In this document: positions 1-5,731 of the stretch, one piece after another
Layout of the letters: each line of letters begins with the position of its first letter
Numbering within the stretch: position 1 is the first letter of the stretch
Assembly: GCA_012270635.1 (NCBI GenBank)
Contig: JAAXHX010000023.1
Coordinates: 1 to 5,917 of the forward strand
Source: Dehalococcoidia bacterium
GTDB taxonomy: Bacteria > Chloroflexota > Dehalococcoidia > Plut-88900
Length of the DNA stretch: 5,917 nucleotides
Direction: 5' to 3'
Translations under genes and position numbers: made by a program
Notes under the pieces: model-generated
What the model saw: the letters and a program-made list of their open reading frames with translations, nothing else
The model's database searches: none
What the model was told of the DNA's origin: nothing

Positions 1-108
1 GACCAACGTCTCGCCTTGACCTTGGTCGGGTTCTCGGGGCTGGCGCTCACCCTCGGGGCCCTGTTCCTATCCCCCGAGTGGGACCGCCGCCCCGACGAAG
101 CGCCCTAG
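1..108 (+). CDS. C-terminal fragment of a membrane protein (5' end outside window)
   Basis: An open frame enters at base 1 and runs for 35 codons to a TAG at 106-108. The peptide begins DQRLALTLVGFSG and contains one strongly hydrophobic stretch at about residues 4-23. It ends in a short charged tail (SPEWDRRPDEAP), as expected for the last transmembrane helix and cytoplasmic tail of a polytopic membrane protein such as a transporter. The family cannot be named from so little. The gene converges on the glycosyltransferase gene with only 9 bases between the two stop codons, and no terminator hairpin is visible there. Seen: the open frame and hydrophobicity. Inferred: that it is the end of a real gene. 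Confidence 0.55.
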   Translation, partial: DQRLALTLVGFSGLALTLGALFLSPEWDRRPDEAP

Positions 109-117
109 GCTGCATTC

Positions 118-1323
118 TCATCGATAAGTCCGCCCCTTCCACCCCCCGCCCCTCCTCATCCACGTTCTCCGCCCCGAGTCCAACGTCATCAGCGTGTAAA
201 GGACCCCTGCCGCCGGCAGCAGGGGTCCCCACCAGCCACCCAGCCCGTACCATCTCAGCATAGGCGTGTATATCGCCGACATCAGCCCCCAGCATGTCGC
301 CCCCGAGGTGAGCAATGCCATGCCAACCTTGGCGCCGTCTCCTCCCAGGATCAGCGCAAGCCCGACCCCCGACGCCACCGCGGGCCCGAGGTACAGCCAC
401 AGCATCCCCAGCGCCGTGCCCGCCAGCAGAGTCGGCGAGCGGCGCAGCTGGACGTACGCGGTCCTCGCCACCATGTCCCAGATGCCCCTCAGACCGGGAT
501 ATGGCCGGATGCTCCGCACCTCCCGGCTCATCCCCAGCCACAACCGCCCCCGGTTCCCGGGGCCGCGTACCAGGCGGGCCAGTGCGCAGTCATCGATGAT
601 CGCGTCCCGCATCGATTCAAGGCCCCCTCCCTCCGCCAGGCGCTCCTTCCTCACCAGCACGCACCCTCCCGCCGCCGCTGCTGTATCCCGCCCATGGTCG
701 TTGACCCACCGAAACGGGTAGAGCTTTCCGAAGAAGAACACGAAGGCAGGTATGAGGAGCTTGTCCCAAATCGTGGAAACGTGCAGCTTAGCCATGACCG
801 AGACCAGGTCCAGCTTCTTACCCTCGGCCCGCGCCACCAGGGACGTGAGAACGTCCGGTGAGTGGACGATGTCGGCATCAGTGAACCAGAAGTAATCGTG
901 GTCCATTGCTGTCGCCGCCTCGACGCCCTGCTGAAGGGCCCACACTTTACCCGCCCACCCCTCCGGCCTCTCCTTCGCAGTTATCACCCGTAACCGCCGG
1001 CCATTGGCGATCCTGCGGGCCGCCTCCCTCGCGACGGCCGCCGTACCATCCGAGCTACGATCGTCCACCAGGCACACCGAGAGAACACCGGGATAACGTT
1101 GTCCCAGGACCGAGGCGATGGTCTCACCGATCAATTCGGCCTCATCCCGGGCCGGGACCACCGCCACGACCCCCGGCCATATCCGGCCTTCATCGGCGCG
1201 GCAGACATCCAGACGTTGGTCCGTAGCCCAGAACTGGCCCCGGAACAGCATTAGCCAGCCCCAGGCAAGAAAAGCGGCGATGGAGAGACCCGCCCCCACC
1301 CACGCCCCGACTTCCATGGCCAT
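118..1323 (-). CDS. hpnB: HpnB-type (hopene-associated) family 2 glycosyltransferase
   Basis: This 401-residue membrane-anchored GT-A fold glycosyltransferase resembles the hopanoid-associated HpnB family, whose members are of similar length. Residues 8-26 form an N-terminal membrane helix. VVPARDE (55-61) and LVDDRSSDGT (85-94) are nucleotide-sugar binding motifs, and FTDADI (147-152) carries the metal-binding DxD. The stretch IPAFVFFFGKLYPF (191-204), then TAAAAGGCVLVR (214-225) and IDDCALAR (243-250), is typical of HpnB; D244/D245 may include the catalytic acid. Two or three hydrophobic segments lie at about 298-325, 333-352 and 362-382, and the basic tail ends WKGRTYR. It is the last gene of a leftward operon, 19 bases below the FmdB-like gene. 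There is no strong ribosome site. An in-frame second Met at residue 3 has a GGGA about 9 bases upstream and may be the real start. The donor and acceptor are unknown. The family call is confident; a hopanoid role is inferred, because no other hopanoid gene is in view. Confidence 0.85.
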   Translation of the reverse strand: MAMEVGAWVGAGLSIAAFLAWGWLMLFRGQFWATDQRLDVCRADEGRIWPGVVAVVPARDEAELIGETIASVLGQRYPGVLSVCLVDDRSSDGTAAVAREAARRIANGRRLRVITAKERPEGWAGKVWALQQGVEAATAMDHDYFWFTDADIVHSPDVLTSLVARAEGKKLDLVSVMAKLHVSTIWDKLLIPAFVFFFGKLYPFRWVNDHGRDTAAAAGGCVLVRKERLAEGGGLESMRDAIIDDCALARLVRGPGNRGRLWLGMSREVRSIRPYPGLRGIWDMVARTAYVQLRRSPTLLAGTALGMLWLYLGPAVASGVGLALILGGDGAKVGMALLTSGATCWGLMSAIYTPMLRWYGLGGWWGPLLPAAGVLYTLMTLDSGRRTWMRRGGGWKGRTYR

Positions 1324-1342
1324 CGGTCCCGTTCATCGCGGG

Positions 1343-1639
1343 CTAGGGTTTCGGCTGGTCGGGCAGACCTTCAAACGAGGCCATCTTACCCAGGTGGTAC
1401 TGCGGGTCCGAGGAGACGGGCGAGTTCTTGAACGCCTCGTCGACCATCTTGTCGTACTTCGGGTCCAGCTCCGCCATCTTCGTCTCCGCCGACTTGTGGA
1501 AGGCGAAAGTTGATATGCGGCGCTGGGCCCCCGGGTCCCCGCACCCCTCGCACGCGGTCGTTTCGGGTGACGAATAGTTACGCCAGTAGAGCATGGTCAA
1601 ATGCCGGCACCCGGGGCACATGTATTCGTACAGAGGCAT
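1343..1639 (-). CDS. FmdB-family putative regulatory zinc ribbon protein
   Basis: This small protein of 98 residues opens with MPLYEYMCPGC, the hallmark start of the FmdB/CxxC_SSSS zinc ribbon family. Two cysteine pairs, C8/C11 and C30/C33, would hold one zinc ion. ISTFAFHKS follows the ribbon, and the rest (about 50-98) is charged and Pro-rich and probably flexible. FmdB-type proteins are annotated as putative regulators after an amidase-operon protein, but their biochemical role is unsettled. The gene begins 9 bases after the stop of the SCP2-like gene and ends 19 bases before the glycosyltransferase start, so co-transcription is likely. An AGGA lies about 9 bases before the ATG. The start is fixed by the conserved MPxYEY opening. 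The tail is longer than in minimal members. Confidence 0.85.
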   Translation of the reverse strand: MPLYEYMCPGCRHLTMLYWRNYSSPETTACEGCGDPGAQRRISTFAFHKSAETKMAELDPKYDKMVDEAFKNSPVSSDPQYHLGKMASFEGLPDQPKP

Positions 1640-1648
1640 GAAGCAGTC

Positions 1649-2074
1649 CTACGCCGCGAATACCGTCTCCACTTGGGCAGACGCGTCGAAGTAGGCCTGG
1701 ACCGAAAGATGATGCCTGAAGAAGGACTGGCGCAGGAGACCGTCCTTGGCCCGCAGGATGCCCCCCTCCCGACTCATGTCCAGGGTGTTGAGGCTGTGCT
1801 CTCCGTCCGCGCCGCCGTTGGCCCTGATGTTGCCCAGCATCTCCCGCCACTCTCCCGGTGACATCTCCAGGTAGAAGTCCGTGTCTCCCAACCCGTCGAC
1901 GCCGATTTCCGACGCCCCCTCGCACGAAAACGCCTCGAACTTGAGGCGGTAGGCCTTCCCCCCGACTTTCACTCCGACCGTCGCGTCGCAGTTGCCCAAT
2001 GCCCGGAACTCTCGGCTTCCGTTAACGGTTTGCCTCACCGCCTCGAACCACTCCACGGACGGGAAAATCGGCAT
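1649..2074 (-). CDS. SCP2-like (sterol carrier protein-type) lipid-binding domain protein
   Basis: This cytosolic protein of 141 residues has no signal peptide or membrane helix. It opens FPSVEWFEAV (4-13), then LGNCDATVGVKVGGKAYRL (26-44), then DFYLEMSPGEWREML (66-80). That order matches SCP2-like domains: an N-terminal helix, an edge strand with a VGxKVG turn, and a DxxL..sPexW helix. The C-terminal part (about 94-141) has an amphipathic look (SFFRHHLSVQAYFDAS) and would close a hydrophobic pocket in this fold. SCP2 domains bind lipids or fatty acyl ligands, but the ligand here cannot be told. It is the first gene of the leftward operon. GAGGGGGG lies about 7 bases before the ATG on the minus strand, and a TTGACA-type promoter sits just upstream. 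The family call rests on motif resemblance from memory and needs profile confirmation. A free-standing protein of unknown function is the alternative. Confidence 0.6.
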   Translation of the reverse strand: MPIFPSVEWFEAVRQTVNGSREFRALGNCDATVGVKVGGKAYRLKFEAFSCEGASEIGVDGLGDTDFYLEMSPGEWREMLGNIRANGGADGEHSLNTLDMSREGGILRAKDGLLRQSFFRHHLSVQAYFDASAQVETVFAA

Positions 2075-2097
2075 TCAAGCGCCCCCCTCGTCCGCCG

Positions 2098-2127
2098 ATG
2101 TTAAGCGTCCCGTTCTCGCAGTGTCAA
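2098..2127 (-). promoter_or_regulatory. Candidate sigma70 promoter for the SCP2-like/FmdB/hpnB operon
   Basis: Read on the minus strand, a perfect -35 TTGACA (2127-2122) is followed after 18 bases by TAACAT (2103-2098), which matches 4 of 6 bases of TATAAT. The predicted start near 2091 gives a leader of under 20 bases that holds the GAGGGGGG ribosome site of the 2074 ATG. It is back to back with the promoter at 2149-2177. Seen: hexamers and spacing. Inferred: activity. Confidence 0.5.
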
Positions 2128-2148
2128 CCGCCGTCATGCCGGGCGCGG

Positions 2149-2177
2149 GTGACAAGGACTGCAATGCCTGTTAGATT
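2149..2177 (+). promoter_or_regulatory. Candidate sigma70 promoter for the DDN-family gene
   Basis: GTGACA (2149-2154, 5 of 6 to TTGACA) is followed after 17 bases by TAGATT (2172-2177, 4 of 6 to TATAAT). Transcription would start near 2184, 27 bases before the ATG, leaving room for AGGAG at 2196-2200. The -35 overlaps an imperfect palindrome, GTCA..CCG-GGCG-CGG.TGAC (2133-2153), that could be an operator. Position supports it; the -10 is weak. Confidence 0.35.
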
Positions 2178-2210
2178 GCCCTCAACCCGACTGCCAGGAG
2201 AACCGCCGCT

Positions 2211-2579
2211 ATGCTCGACCCCAAGGTACAGCAAGCCCTCGAGAAAGATCTGGTTATCGACATCACCACCACGGGAAGGAAGAGCGGCTCTTCTCGCCGG
2301 GTCGAAATCTGGTTCCACAACCTGGACGGCGTCCTGTACGTTACGGGCCTCCCCGGGACCCGGGGATGGTACGCCAACATCCTCGCCGACCCCCGCATGA
2401 CCTTCCATCTCAAGGAGACCGCCGTCGCCGACCTCCCCGCCCGCGCCACCCCCGTAACCGACACCGGGGAAAAACGCATAGTTATGGAGCGTATCTGTGC
2501 CAAACAGGGCACCCTGGACCAGCTCGAGGCCCGGGTATCGGGCGCGCCCCTCATCAAGGTCGACCTGGAAGCAGATTAA
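2211..2579 (+). CDS. DDN/F420H2-dependent nitroreductase-family (deazaflavin-type) oxidoreductase
   Basis: This soluble protein of 122 residues fits the split beta-barrel DDN family (F420H2_quin_red type), whose members transfer hydride from reduced deazaflavin F420 to quinones, nitro compounds or other acceptors. Recognisable pieces are DITTTGRKSG (17-26), the strand RRVEIWFHNLDG (29-40), YVTGLPGTRGWYANILADP (43-61) and FHLKE (65-69). The G-x-x-GW-YANxxADP segment is the characteristic family signature near the cofactor site. Length is normal for a compact member. AGGAG (2196-2200), 10 bases before the ATG, sets the start. The gene is preceded by its own candidate promoter and is divergent from the lipid-protein operon. 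An amidohydrolase gene follows after 115 bases with a separate promoter, so joint function is possible but not shown. The substrate is unknown, and some family members use FMN or heme rather than F420. Confidence 0.8.
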   Translation: MLDPKVQQALEKDLVIDITTTGRKSGSSRRVEIWFHNLDGVLYVTGLPGTRGWYANILADPRMTFHLKETAVADLPARATPVTDTGEKRIVMERICAKQGTLDQLEARVSGAPLIKVDLEAD

Positions 2580-2623
2580 GCATCACTCCCTCCTGCTCGA
2601 TATTCACCCGCTCACGACTTCGT

Positions 2624-2652
2624 TTGACCCGACACCCCATCCCCGATAGCAT
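2624..2652 (+). promoter_or_regulatory. Candidate sigma70 promoter for the amidohydrolase gene
   Basis: TTGACC (2624-2629, 5 of 6) is followed after 17 bases by TAGCAT (2647-2652, 4 of 6). The predicted start near 2660 gives a leader of about 35 bases with AAGGA at 2682-2686, 8 bases before the ATG. It suggests that the amidohydrolase is expressed independently of the DDN-family gene, although read-through remains possible because no terminator is seen in 2580-2623. Confidence 0.45.
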
Positions 2653-2694
2653 AAAGTCGCGCCCCGACTCCGGGATTAGAGAAGGACTAGAGCC

Positions 2695-3861
2695 ATGCCG
2701 GACCCCGTGATAGACATAGACAGCCACATCTGGGAGAACCTGCCCCTCATGGCCGAGTACCTGGACCCGGCCTACAGGGACTTGGCCCTCTCCATCGAGG
2801 TCGACGAGCGCGGCCTTGAATACATGCGCGTCGAAGGGCGTAGGCCCCACAACCTCTTCCTCAGGGAGGGCCGCTTCGGGCGCATGGCCGCCGGCAAGTC
2901 CATCGAGGAGAAGCGGGACATCTACCTCAAGCCGGGGGTGGTCTCCTATGAGCAGGGGCTCGTCAACGTCCCCGCCTCCCACCAGCCCGGCCCCCGGGTC
3001 CAGGTCCTCGATCAGGAGGGCATCGACACCTCCTTCATCTACCCGACCCTCGGCCTCCACTGGGAGACCGACGTGAGGGACCCCAACGTCGCCGCCGCCT
3101 ACGCCCGCGCCTACAACGACTACGTGTTCGACTTCTGCAGCGACTACCCCGACCGCCTGAAGCCCATAGCCCATATCACCCTCCTGGACATAGAGGCGGG
3201 GGTCGGGGAACTGAGGCGGATGGCGGACCTGGGGGTGACCGCCGCGCTCATCAGCGGCTTCCCCCTCAACGGCCGCTCCTACGGAGACCCGGCCTTCGAC
3301 CCCTTCTGGTCTGCCCTGGAAGAGCTCCAGATACCCGTGACCCTCCACGTCGTCGGGGGGTTGTACCCCTTCTACAATCCCAACTTCCCCAGCACCACCC
3401 TCAATGACCTCCCCGACTCCGATATCTGGTATTTCATCCTCCAGGAGCCGCCCGCAGTTCACCTCGGTTTCGGCAGCATGATCGCCGGGCGCGTCTTCGA
3501 CCGGTTCCCGGGCCTCAAGGCGGTCCTCCTGGAAACGGGCAGCGCCTGGATGCTCTACTGGTTCGAAAGGATGGACGGCATAATCGACTCCTTCCCCGGC
3601 ACCAGCGAGATGTCCCTCTATCCCAGCGAGTATTTCAAGCGCCAGGTCTGGACCTCCATGGACCCCGATGAAGAGCTGGCCCCCCTGGTAGTCGAGCGGT
3701 TCGGCTCCAACAAGTTCATGTGGGGCGCCGACTTCCCCCACTCGGAGGGAATGCTTGGCGCCGTCGACGAGCTGAGGGAGAGCCTCAAACCCCTCCCATC
3801 CGACGCCCAGGCCAACATCCTGGGCCTCAACGCCCTGGCCCTCTACCGCCTCCCCTCCTAG
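2695..3861 (+). CDS. Amidohydrolase family 2 (ACMSD/resorcylate decarboxylase-like) metal-dependent enzyme
   Basis: This cytosolic TIM-barrel enzyme has 388 residues, full length for the amidohydrolase-2 family, whose members hydrolyse or decarboxylate ring acids and related compounds at a metal centre. The N-terminal metal motif is IDIDSHIWE (6-14), with D9, H11 and E14 as likely ligands or active-site residues. H160 (PIAHITLLD) and H218 (VTLHVVGG) fall at barrel-strand ends. GRVFDRFPGLKAVLLETGSAW (265-285) and the strongly conserved FMWGADFPHSEG (341-352), with catalytic D346, follow. ILGLNALALYRL (375-386) is the usual closing helix. The opening DSH..E then LDPAYRD resembles the large set of such enzymes in Chloroflexota and actinobacteria. 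AAGGA lies 8 bases before the ATG. No signal peptide is present. The substrate is unassigned: decarboxylation and hydrolysis are both open. No partner gene is directly adjacent. Confidence 0.85.
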   Translation: MPDPVIDIDSHIWENLPLMAEYLDPAYRDLALSIEVDERGLEYMRVEGRRPHNLFLREGRFGRMAAGKSIEEKRDIYLKPGVVSYEQGLVNVPASHQPGPRVQVLDQEGIDTSFIYPTLGLHWETDVRDPNVAAAYARAYNDYVFDFCSDYPDRLKPIAHITLLDIEAGVGELRRMADLGVTAALISGFPLNGRSYGDPAFDPFWSALEELQIPVTLHVVGGLYPFYNPNFPSTTLNDLPDSDIWYFILQEPPAVHLGFGSMIAGRVFDRFPGLKAVLLETGSAWMLYWFERMDGIIDSFPGTSEMSLYPSEYFKRQVWTSMDPDEELAPLVVERFGSNKFMWGADFPHSEGMLGAVDELRESLKPLPSDAQANILGLNALALYRLPS

Positions 3862-3884
3862 CCGGCATACATCCCCTCTCCCCG

Positions 3885-3911
3885 TCATTCCCGACCCCGA
3901 TCGGGAATCCA
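3885..3911. repeat. REP-like interspersed repeat fragment with 8-bp hairpin
   Basis: ATTCCCGA (3887-3894) and TCGGGAAT (3901-3908) form a perfect 8-bp inverted repeat around a 6-base loop. The flanks TC and CCATC complete the pattern TCATTCCCGA..TCGGGAATCCATC, which resembles the dispersed intergenic repeats of many high-GC genomes. No T-run follows, so it is a poor intrinsic terminator, but it could stabilise or end the amidohydrolase transcript 24 bases after its stop. Copy number cannot be seen here. Confidence 0.5.
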
Positions 3912-3942
3912 TCCCCGGGGGCCGCTCGTGCTGCGCCCCTAG

Positions 3943-3965
3943 TTTATCCTGAGCCTGTCGAAGGG
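3943..3965. repeat. Dispersed CCTGAGCCTGTCGAAGG-type repeat fragment
   Basis: The segment contains CCTGAGCCTGTCGAAGGG, the core of a widely dispersed intergenic repeat (usual reverse form CCTTCGACAGGCTCAGGA). Translated across, it yields the familiar spurious peptides PEPVEG and RQAQDKL. It lies 31 bases after the hairpin repeat at 3885-3911, and the two together look like one composite insertion in the gap between genes. Recognition is from memory; only one copy is in the window. Confidence 0.5.
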
Positions 3966-4019
3966 AAGTATGAGCGGGAGGGGCCTCGTCCCTCGCCCTT
4001 GCACCTTGCATCCCTAAAT

Positions 4020-4048
4020 TTGACTACCCCTCCCCCGCCCCATATAAT
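4020..4048 (+). promoter_or_regulatory. Strong sigma70 promoter for the first substrate-binding lipoprotein
   Basis: TTGACT (4020-4025, 5 of 6) is followed by a 17-base spacer and a perfect TATAAT (4043-4048). This is by far the best promoter match in the window and stands out against a C-rich spacer. Transcription should start near 4055, leaving an untranslated leader of about 195 bases before the ATG at 4250. The long leader is unusual beside the other genes here, whose predicted leaders are only about 17-35 bases. Confidence 0.75.
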
Positions 4049-4130
4049 GCCCTCTCGTAGTCCCCCCGTACTGGTCGTTGCAGGAAGGCAATCCCCGACC
4101 CGACTCTCGACCATCCTCGCAACTGTTCCG

Positions 4131-4213
4131 GAGCCTGCATCCCATAGCGGAGGTAGCTTATGGAATAGACCCGGCAACAGATGAACTGTATGCGGGGAAG
4201 CGCGCGATTCTTC
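4131..4213 (+). promoter_or_regulatory. Conserved leader element, copy 1 (SD hairpin, micro-ORF, TGCGGGG and ATTCTTC blocks)
   Basis: This part of the long leader matches a stretch before the second lipoprotein gene (5647-5732). Shared blocks in order are GAGCCT/GAGTCT; CCCAT; GGAGGTAG (4149-4156); TATGGA (4159-4164); TGCGGGG (4191-4197), 31 bases after the micro-ORF ATG; and ATTCTTC (4207-4213), 16 bases further. CCATA (4142-4146) and TATGG (4159-4163) can pair with GC/GC inside, placing GGAGGTA in the loop. Upstream in the same leader TGCAGG (4079-4084) can pair with CCTGCA (4134-4139). No known riboswitch class was recognised. The repetition is seen directly; a regulatory role is inferred. 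Confidence 0.5.
4160..4168 (+). other. Micro-ORF ATG GAA TAG in the leader
   Basis: GGAGGT (4149-4154) lies 5 bases before ATG GAA TAG, giving a start-Glu-stop unit. It is in the same frame as the lipoprotein gene, whose ATG follows 90 bases later. Chance is possible, but the second leader repeats the same arrangement. Ribosome loading here could control the leader structure, or trap or deliver ribosomes by termination and reinitiation. Confidence 0.35.
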
Positions 4214-4232
4214 CACACTTATCTTCGAGACT

Positions 4233-4238
4233 GGAGGA
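4233..4238 (+). promoter_or_regulatory. Ribosome binding site that fixes the lipoprotein start at 4250
   Basis: GGAGGA lies 11 bases before ATG 4250. An in-frame ATG at 4181 would add 23 residues but has no ribosome site and would bury the signal peptide behind RSARFFHTYLRDW-like charged and aromatic sequence. The 4250 start gives a classic lipoprotein signal and is preferred. Confidence 0.7.
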
Positions 4239-4249
4239 AAGTTTTTGGC

Positions 4250-5566
4250 ATGCAATACAAGACTGTGACATTTAAGAGCAAGCGATGGCTGGCGTTCGGG
4301 CTTCTGTCCCTCGCTCTCATCGCCCTGCTCGTGGCTGCGGCCTGCGGCGAGTCCGCCACCGCCACCCCCGAGCCCGGGGAGGCAATGCCCGAGGCAACCC
4401 CCACGGCAATCATGGAGGGAGATGACGAACCCTCTGCGGGCCTGCGCCCCATCAGCGAATGGACCGTCGACAACCCCGCCACCCACGAGGAGATCGAGGC
4501 GGCGCTGTCGGCCCACCAGGGCGGCTCCTTCACCTTCGTTTCCTGGGGAGGCTCTTACCAGGATATGCAGGCTAAGGCGTTCCTGATCCCCTTCGCCGAG
4601 AAGTTCGGAGTGAACATCATCGAAGACGGTCCTCCGGACTACGCCAAGGTACGGGCCATGGCCCACACAGGAAACGTAACCTGGGACATAGTCGATGGCT
4701 CCGGCCAGGCCGGCGTCACCATGGGCCTCGAGGGCGTGCTGGAAGAGCTCGACGAGTCCATCATCAACAAGGAAGACCTGTTCCCCCACATCCGTGACGC
4801 ACCGTGGATCGGTGGCGGAGGCTCCGCCTACTCCATGGTCATGATGTACAGCAAAGACACCTACCCAGACGGCGGGCCTCAGCCCTCCAGCTGGGCCGAC
4901 TACCTGGACAAGGATAAATTCCCCGGCATACGCGGGATGATTCCCCAGGACTGGAACTGGAAGCACATGGTGCGCTGGGCCCACCTGGCCACCGACTCCT
5001 CGCTGATTGAGACCGAGGAAGGCAGGGCTTCGCTATCAGCCATGTCTCCCGAGCAGCTGGATACCGGCTGGCAGATAGTTGAAGAGCAGTTCATCCCGGT
5101 TATCGACATCTTCACCTCCGGCATCTACGACTGCATCGCCTTCCTCGACTCCGGAGAACTTGACATCTGCCAGGGGGACAACGGCGCTGCATTCAACGGC
5201 ATCGTGGAAGAGGATTTCAACGTCGGGGCCTGCTGGGAGTGCGGGCACGACGTGCTGACCGACAACTGGTGGGTCATCAAAGGCATCAAGGAGGAGGACC
5301 CGCAGAAGTGGGAGCTCATTAACCTGTTCTTCGCCTGGACCCAGCACCCGGAAATTGCGGCAAGCCAGGCCCTCTACCAGCCCTTCGGGCCGACCAACCT
5401 GAAGTCGGCGCCCTACCTCGATGCGCCCGAGTTCGACAGAATAAGGCCGTACCTGCCCACCGCCGACGCCAACCTTCCCTACGCCATCCTCATGGACGAG
5501 GCTGCCGATGGAGAGATCGGCGGCGCGCAGGCGGAGATCTGGTTCGAAGTGCAAGGCAAGAAGTAA
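4250..5566 (+). CDS. ABC transporter substrate-binding lipoprotein, PotD/COG0687-like
   Basis: This 438-residue lipoprotein should be anchored outside the membrane and deliver a small solute to an ABC permease not present in the window. The signal peptide has a basic start (K9-R12), a hydrophobic core (14-31) and the lipobox region LLVAAAC with C32. A Thr/Pro/Glu linker (33-66) follows. The mature domain begins SFTFVSWGGSYQDMQAKAF (93-111), typical of PotD-type polyamine or small-amine binders. It continues with YAKVRAM (131-137), WDIVDGSG (145-152), a hinge region MVMMYSKD, LDICQGDNGAAFNG (304-317), NWWVIKGI (339-346) and HPEIAASQALYQPFGPTN (366-383). Aromatic residues W99, Y103, W340 and W341 may line the pocket. 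Four late cysteines (C295, C307, C328, C331) are unusual. Polyamine specificity is not proven; other organic ions are possible. A strong promoter and a long structured leader precede it. A hairpin and a paralogous gene follow. Confidence 0.85.
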   Translation: MQYKTVTFKSKRWLAFGLLSLALIALLVAAACGESATATPEPGEAMPEATPTAIMEGDDEPSAGLRPISEWTVDNPATHEEIEAALSAHQGGSFTFVSWGGSYQDMQAKAFLIPFAEKFGVNIIEDGPPDYAKVRAMAHTGNVTWDIVDGSGQAGVTMGLEGVLEELDESIINKEDLFPHIRDAPWIGGGGSAYSMVMMYSKDTYPDGGPQPSSWADYLDKDKFPGIRGMIPQDWNWKHMVRWAHLATDSSLIETEEGRASLSAMSPEQLDTGWQIVEEQFIPVIDIFTSGIYDCIAFLDSGELDICQGDNGAAFNGIVEEDFNVGACWECGHDVLTDNWWVIKGIKEEDPQKWELINLFFAWTQHPEIAASQALYQPFGPTNLKSAPYLDAPEFDRIRPYLPTADANLPYAILMDEAADGEIGGAQAEIWFEVQGKK

Positions 5567-5585
5567 GAAGCCTTAGCAATCTGAA

Positions 5586-5617
5586 AGCGGGGGCCGGTCG
5601 GATGACCGGCCCCCGCT
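5586..5617 (+). terminator. Perfect 14-bp GC-rich hairpin after the lipoprotein gene
   Basis: Bases 5586-5599 (AGCGGGGGCCGGTC) pair perfectly with 5604-5617 around the loop GGAT, beginning 19 bases after the TAA stop. The stem is very stable, but the following bases (gcaatagtcag) contain no T-run. It may be a terminator that does not need a U-tract, or an mRNA-stabilising hairpin that raises expression of the binding protein over downstream genes. Confidence 0.7.
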
Positions 5618-5677
5618 GCAATAGTCAGCCCGGATGAGATGTCAGCGAGTCTAGCCCCATTGCCGGAGGTAGAGCCT

Positions 5678-5692
5678 ATGGACCTGCGATAG
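5678..5692 (+). other. Micro-ORF encoding Met-Asp-Leu-Arg in the second leader
   Basis: GGAGGT (5665-5670) lies 7 bases before ATG GAC CTG CGA TAG. The downstream lipoprotein TTG start is 100 bases further on and in another frame. It mirrors ATG GAA TAG in the first leader at the same place relative to the shared blocks, although the peptide itself is not conserved. That suggests position rather than peptide sequence would matter, if it is functional. Confidence 0.35.
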
Positions 5693-5707
5693 CGGCGTTG
5701 AGTCGTC

Positions 5708-5731
5708 TGCGGGGGTCTCCCCGTATTTCTT
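5708..5731 (+). terminator. Attenuator-like hairpin in the second leader
   Basis: TGCGGGG (5708-5714) pairs with CCCCGTA (5719-5725; seven pairs, one of them G-U) around GTCT, then TTTCTT follows. This resembles a short intrinsic terminator placed 16 bases after the micro-ORF stop and 47 bases before the TTG start. In copy 1 the TGCGGGG and ATTCTTC blocks are kept but the pairing arm is much weaker, which argues against a strict common terminator. Confidence 0.35.

Noticed and set aside
47..721. Open frames at 47-541 (minus) and 266-721 (plus) overlapping the glycosyltransferase
   Set aside because: They are shadows of hpnB in a GC-rich region, with Pro/Arg/Gly-rich translations and no motifs, while the hpnB frame is strongly conserved in character.
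3977..3994. GAGGG/CCCTC hairpin as terminator of the amidohydrolase gene
   Set aside because: The 5-bp stem with a 7-base loop is weak, has no T-run, and lies over 110 bases after the stop codon.
2554..4011. Long minus-strand open frame of 485 codons opposite the amidohydrolase gene
   Set aside because: It is antisense to a gene with clear family motifs. Its own translation is low-complexity Gly/Val/Glu-rich and begins within the dispersed repeats (RQAQDKL). High GC explains the lack of stops.
4181..4249. N-terminal extension of the first lipoprotein from ATG 4181
   Set aside because: No ribosome site precedes 4181, whereas GGAGGA precedes 4250. The added 23 residues would spoil the signal peptide and have no equivalent in the paralog.
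3944..4984. Minus-strand open frame of 346 codons across the promoter, leader and lipoprotein gene
   Set aside because: It overlaps the strong promoter, the leader and the 5' half of a well-supported lipoprotein gene, ends in the dispersed repeat, and shows no family motif.
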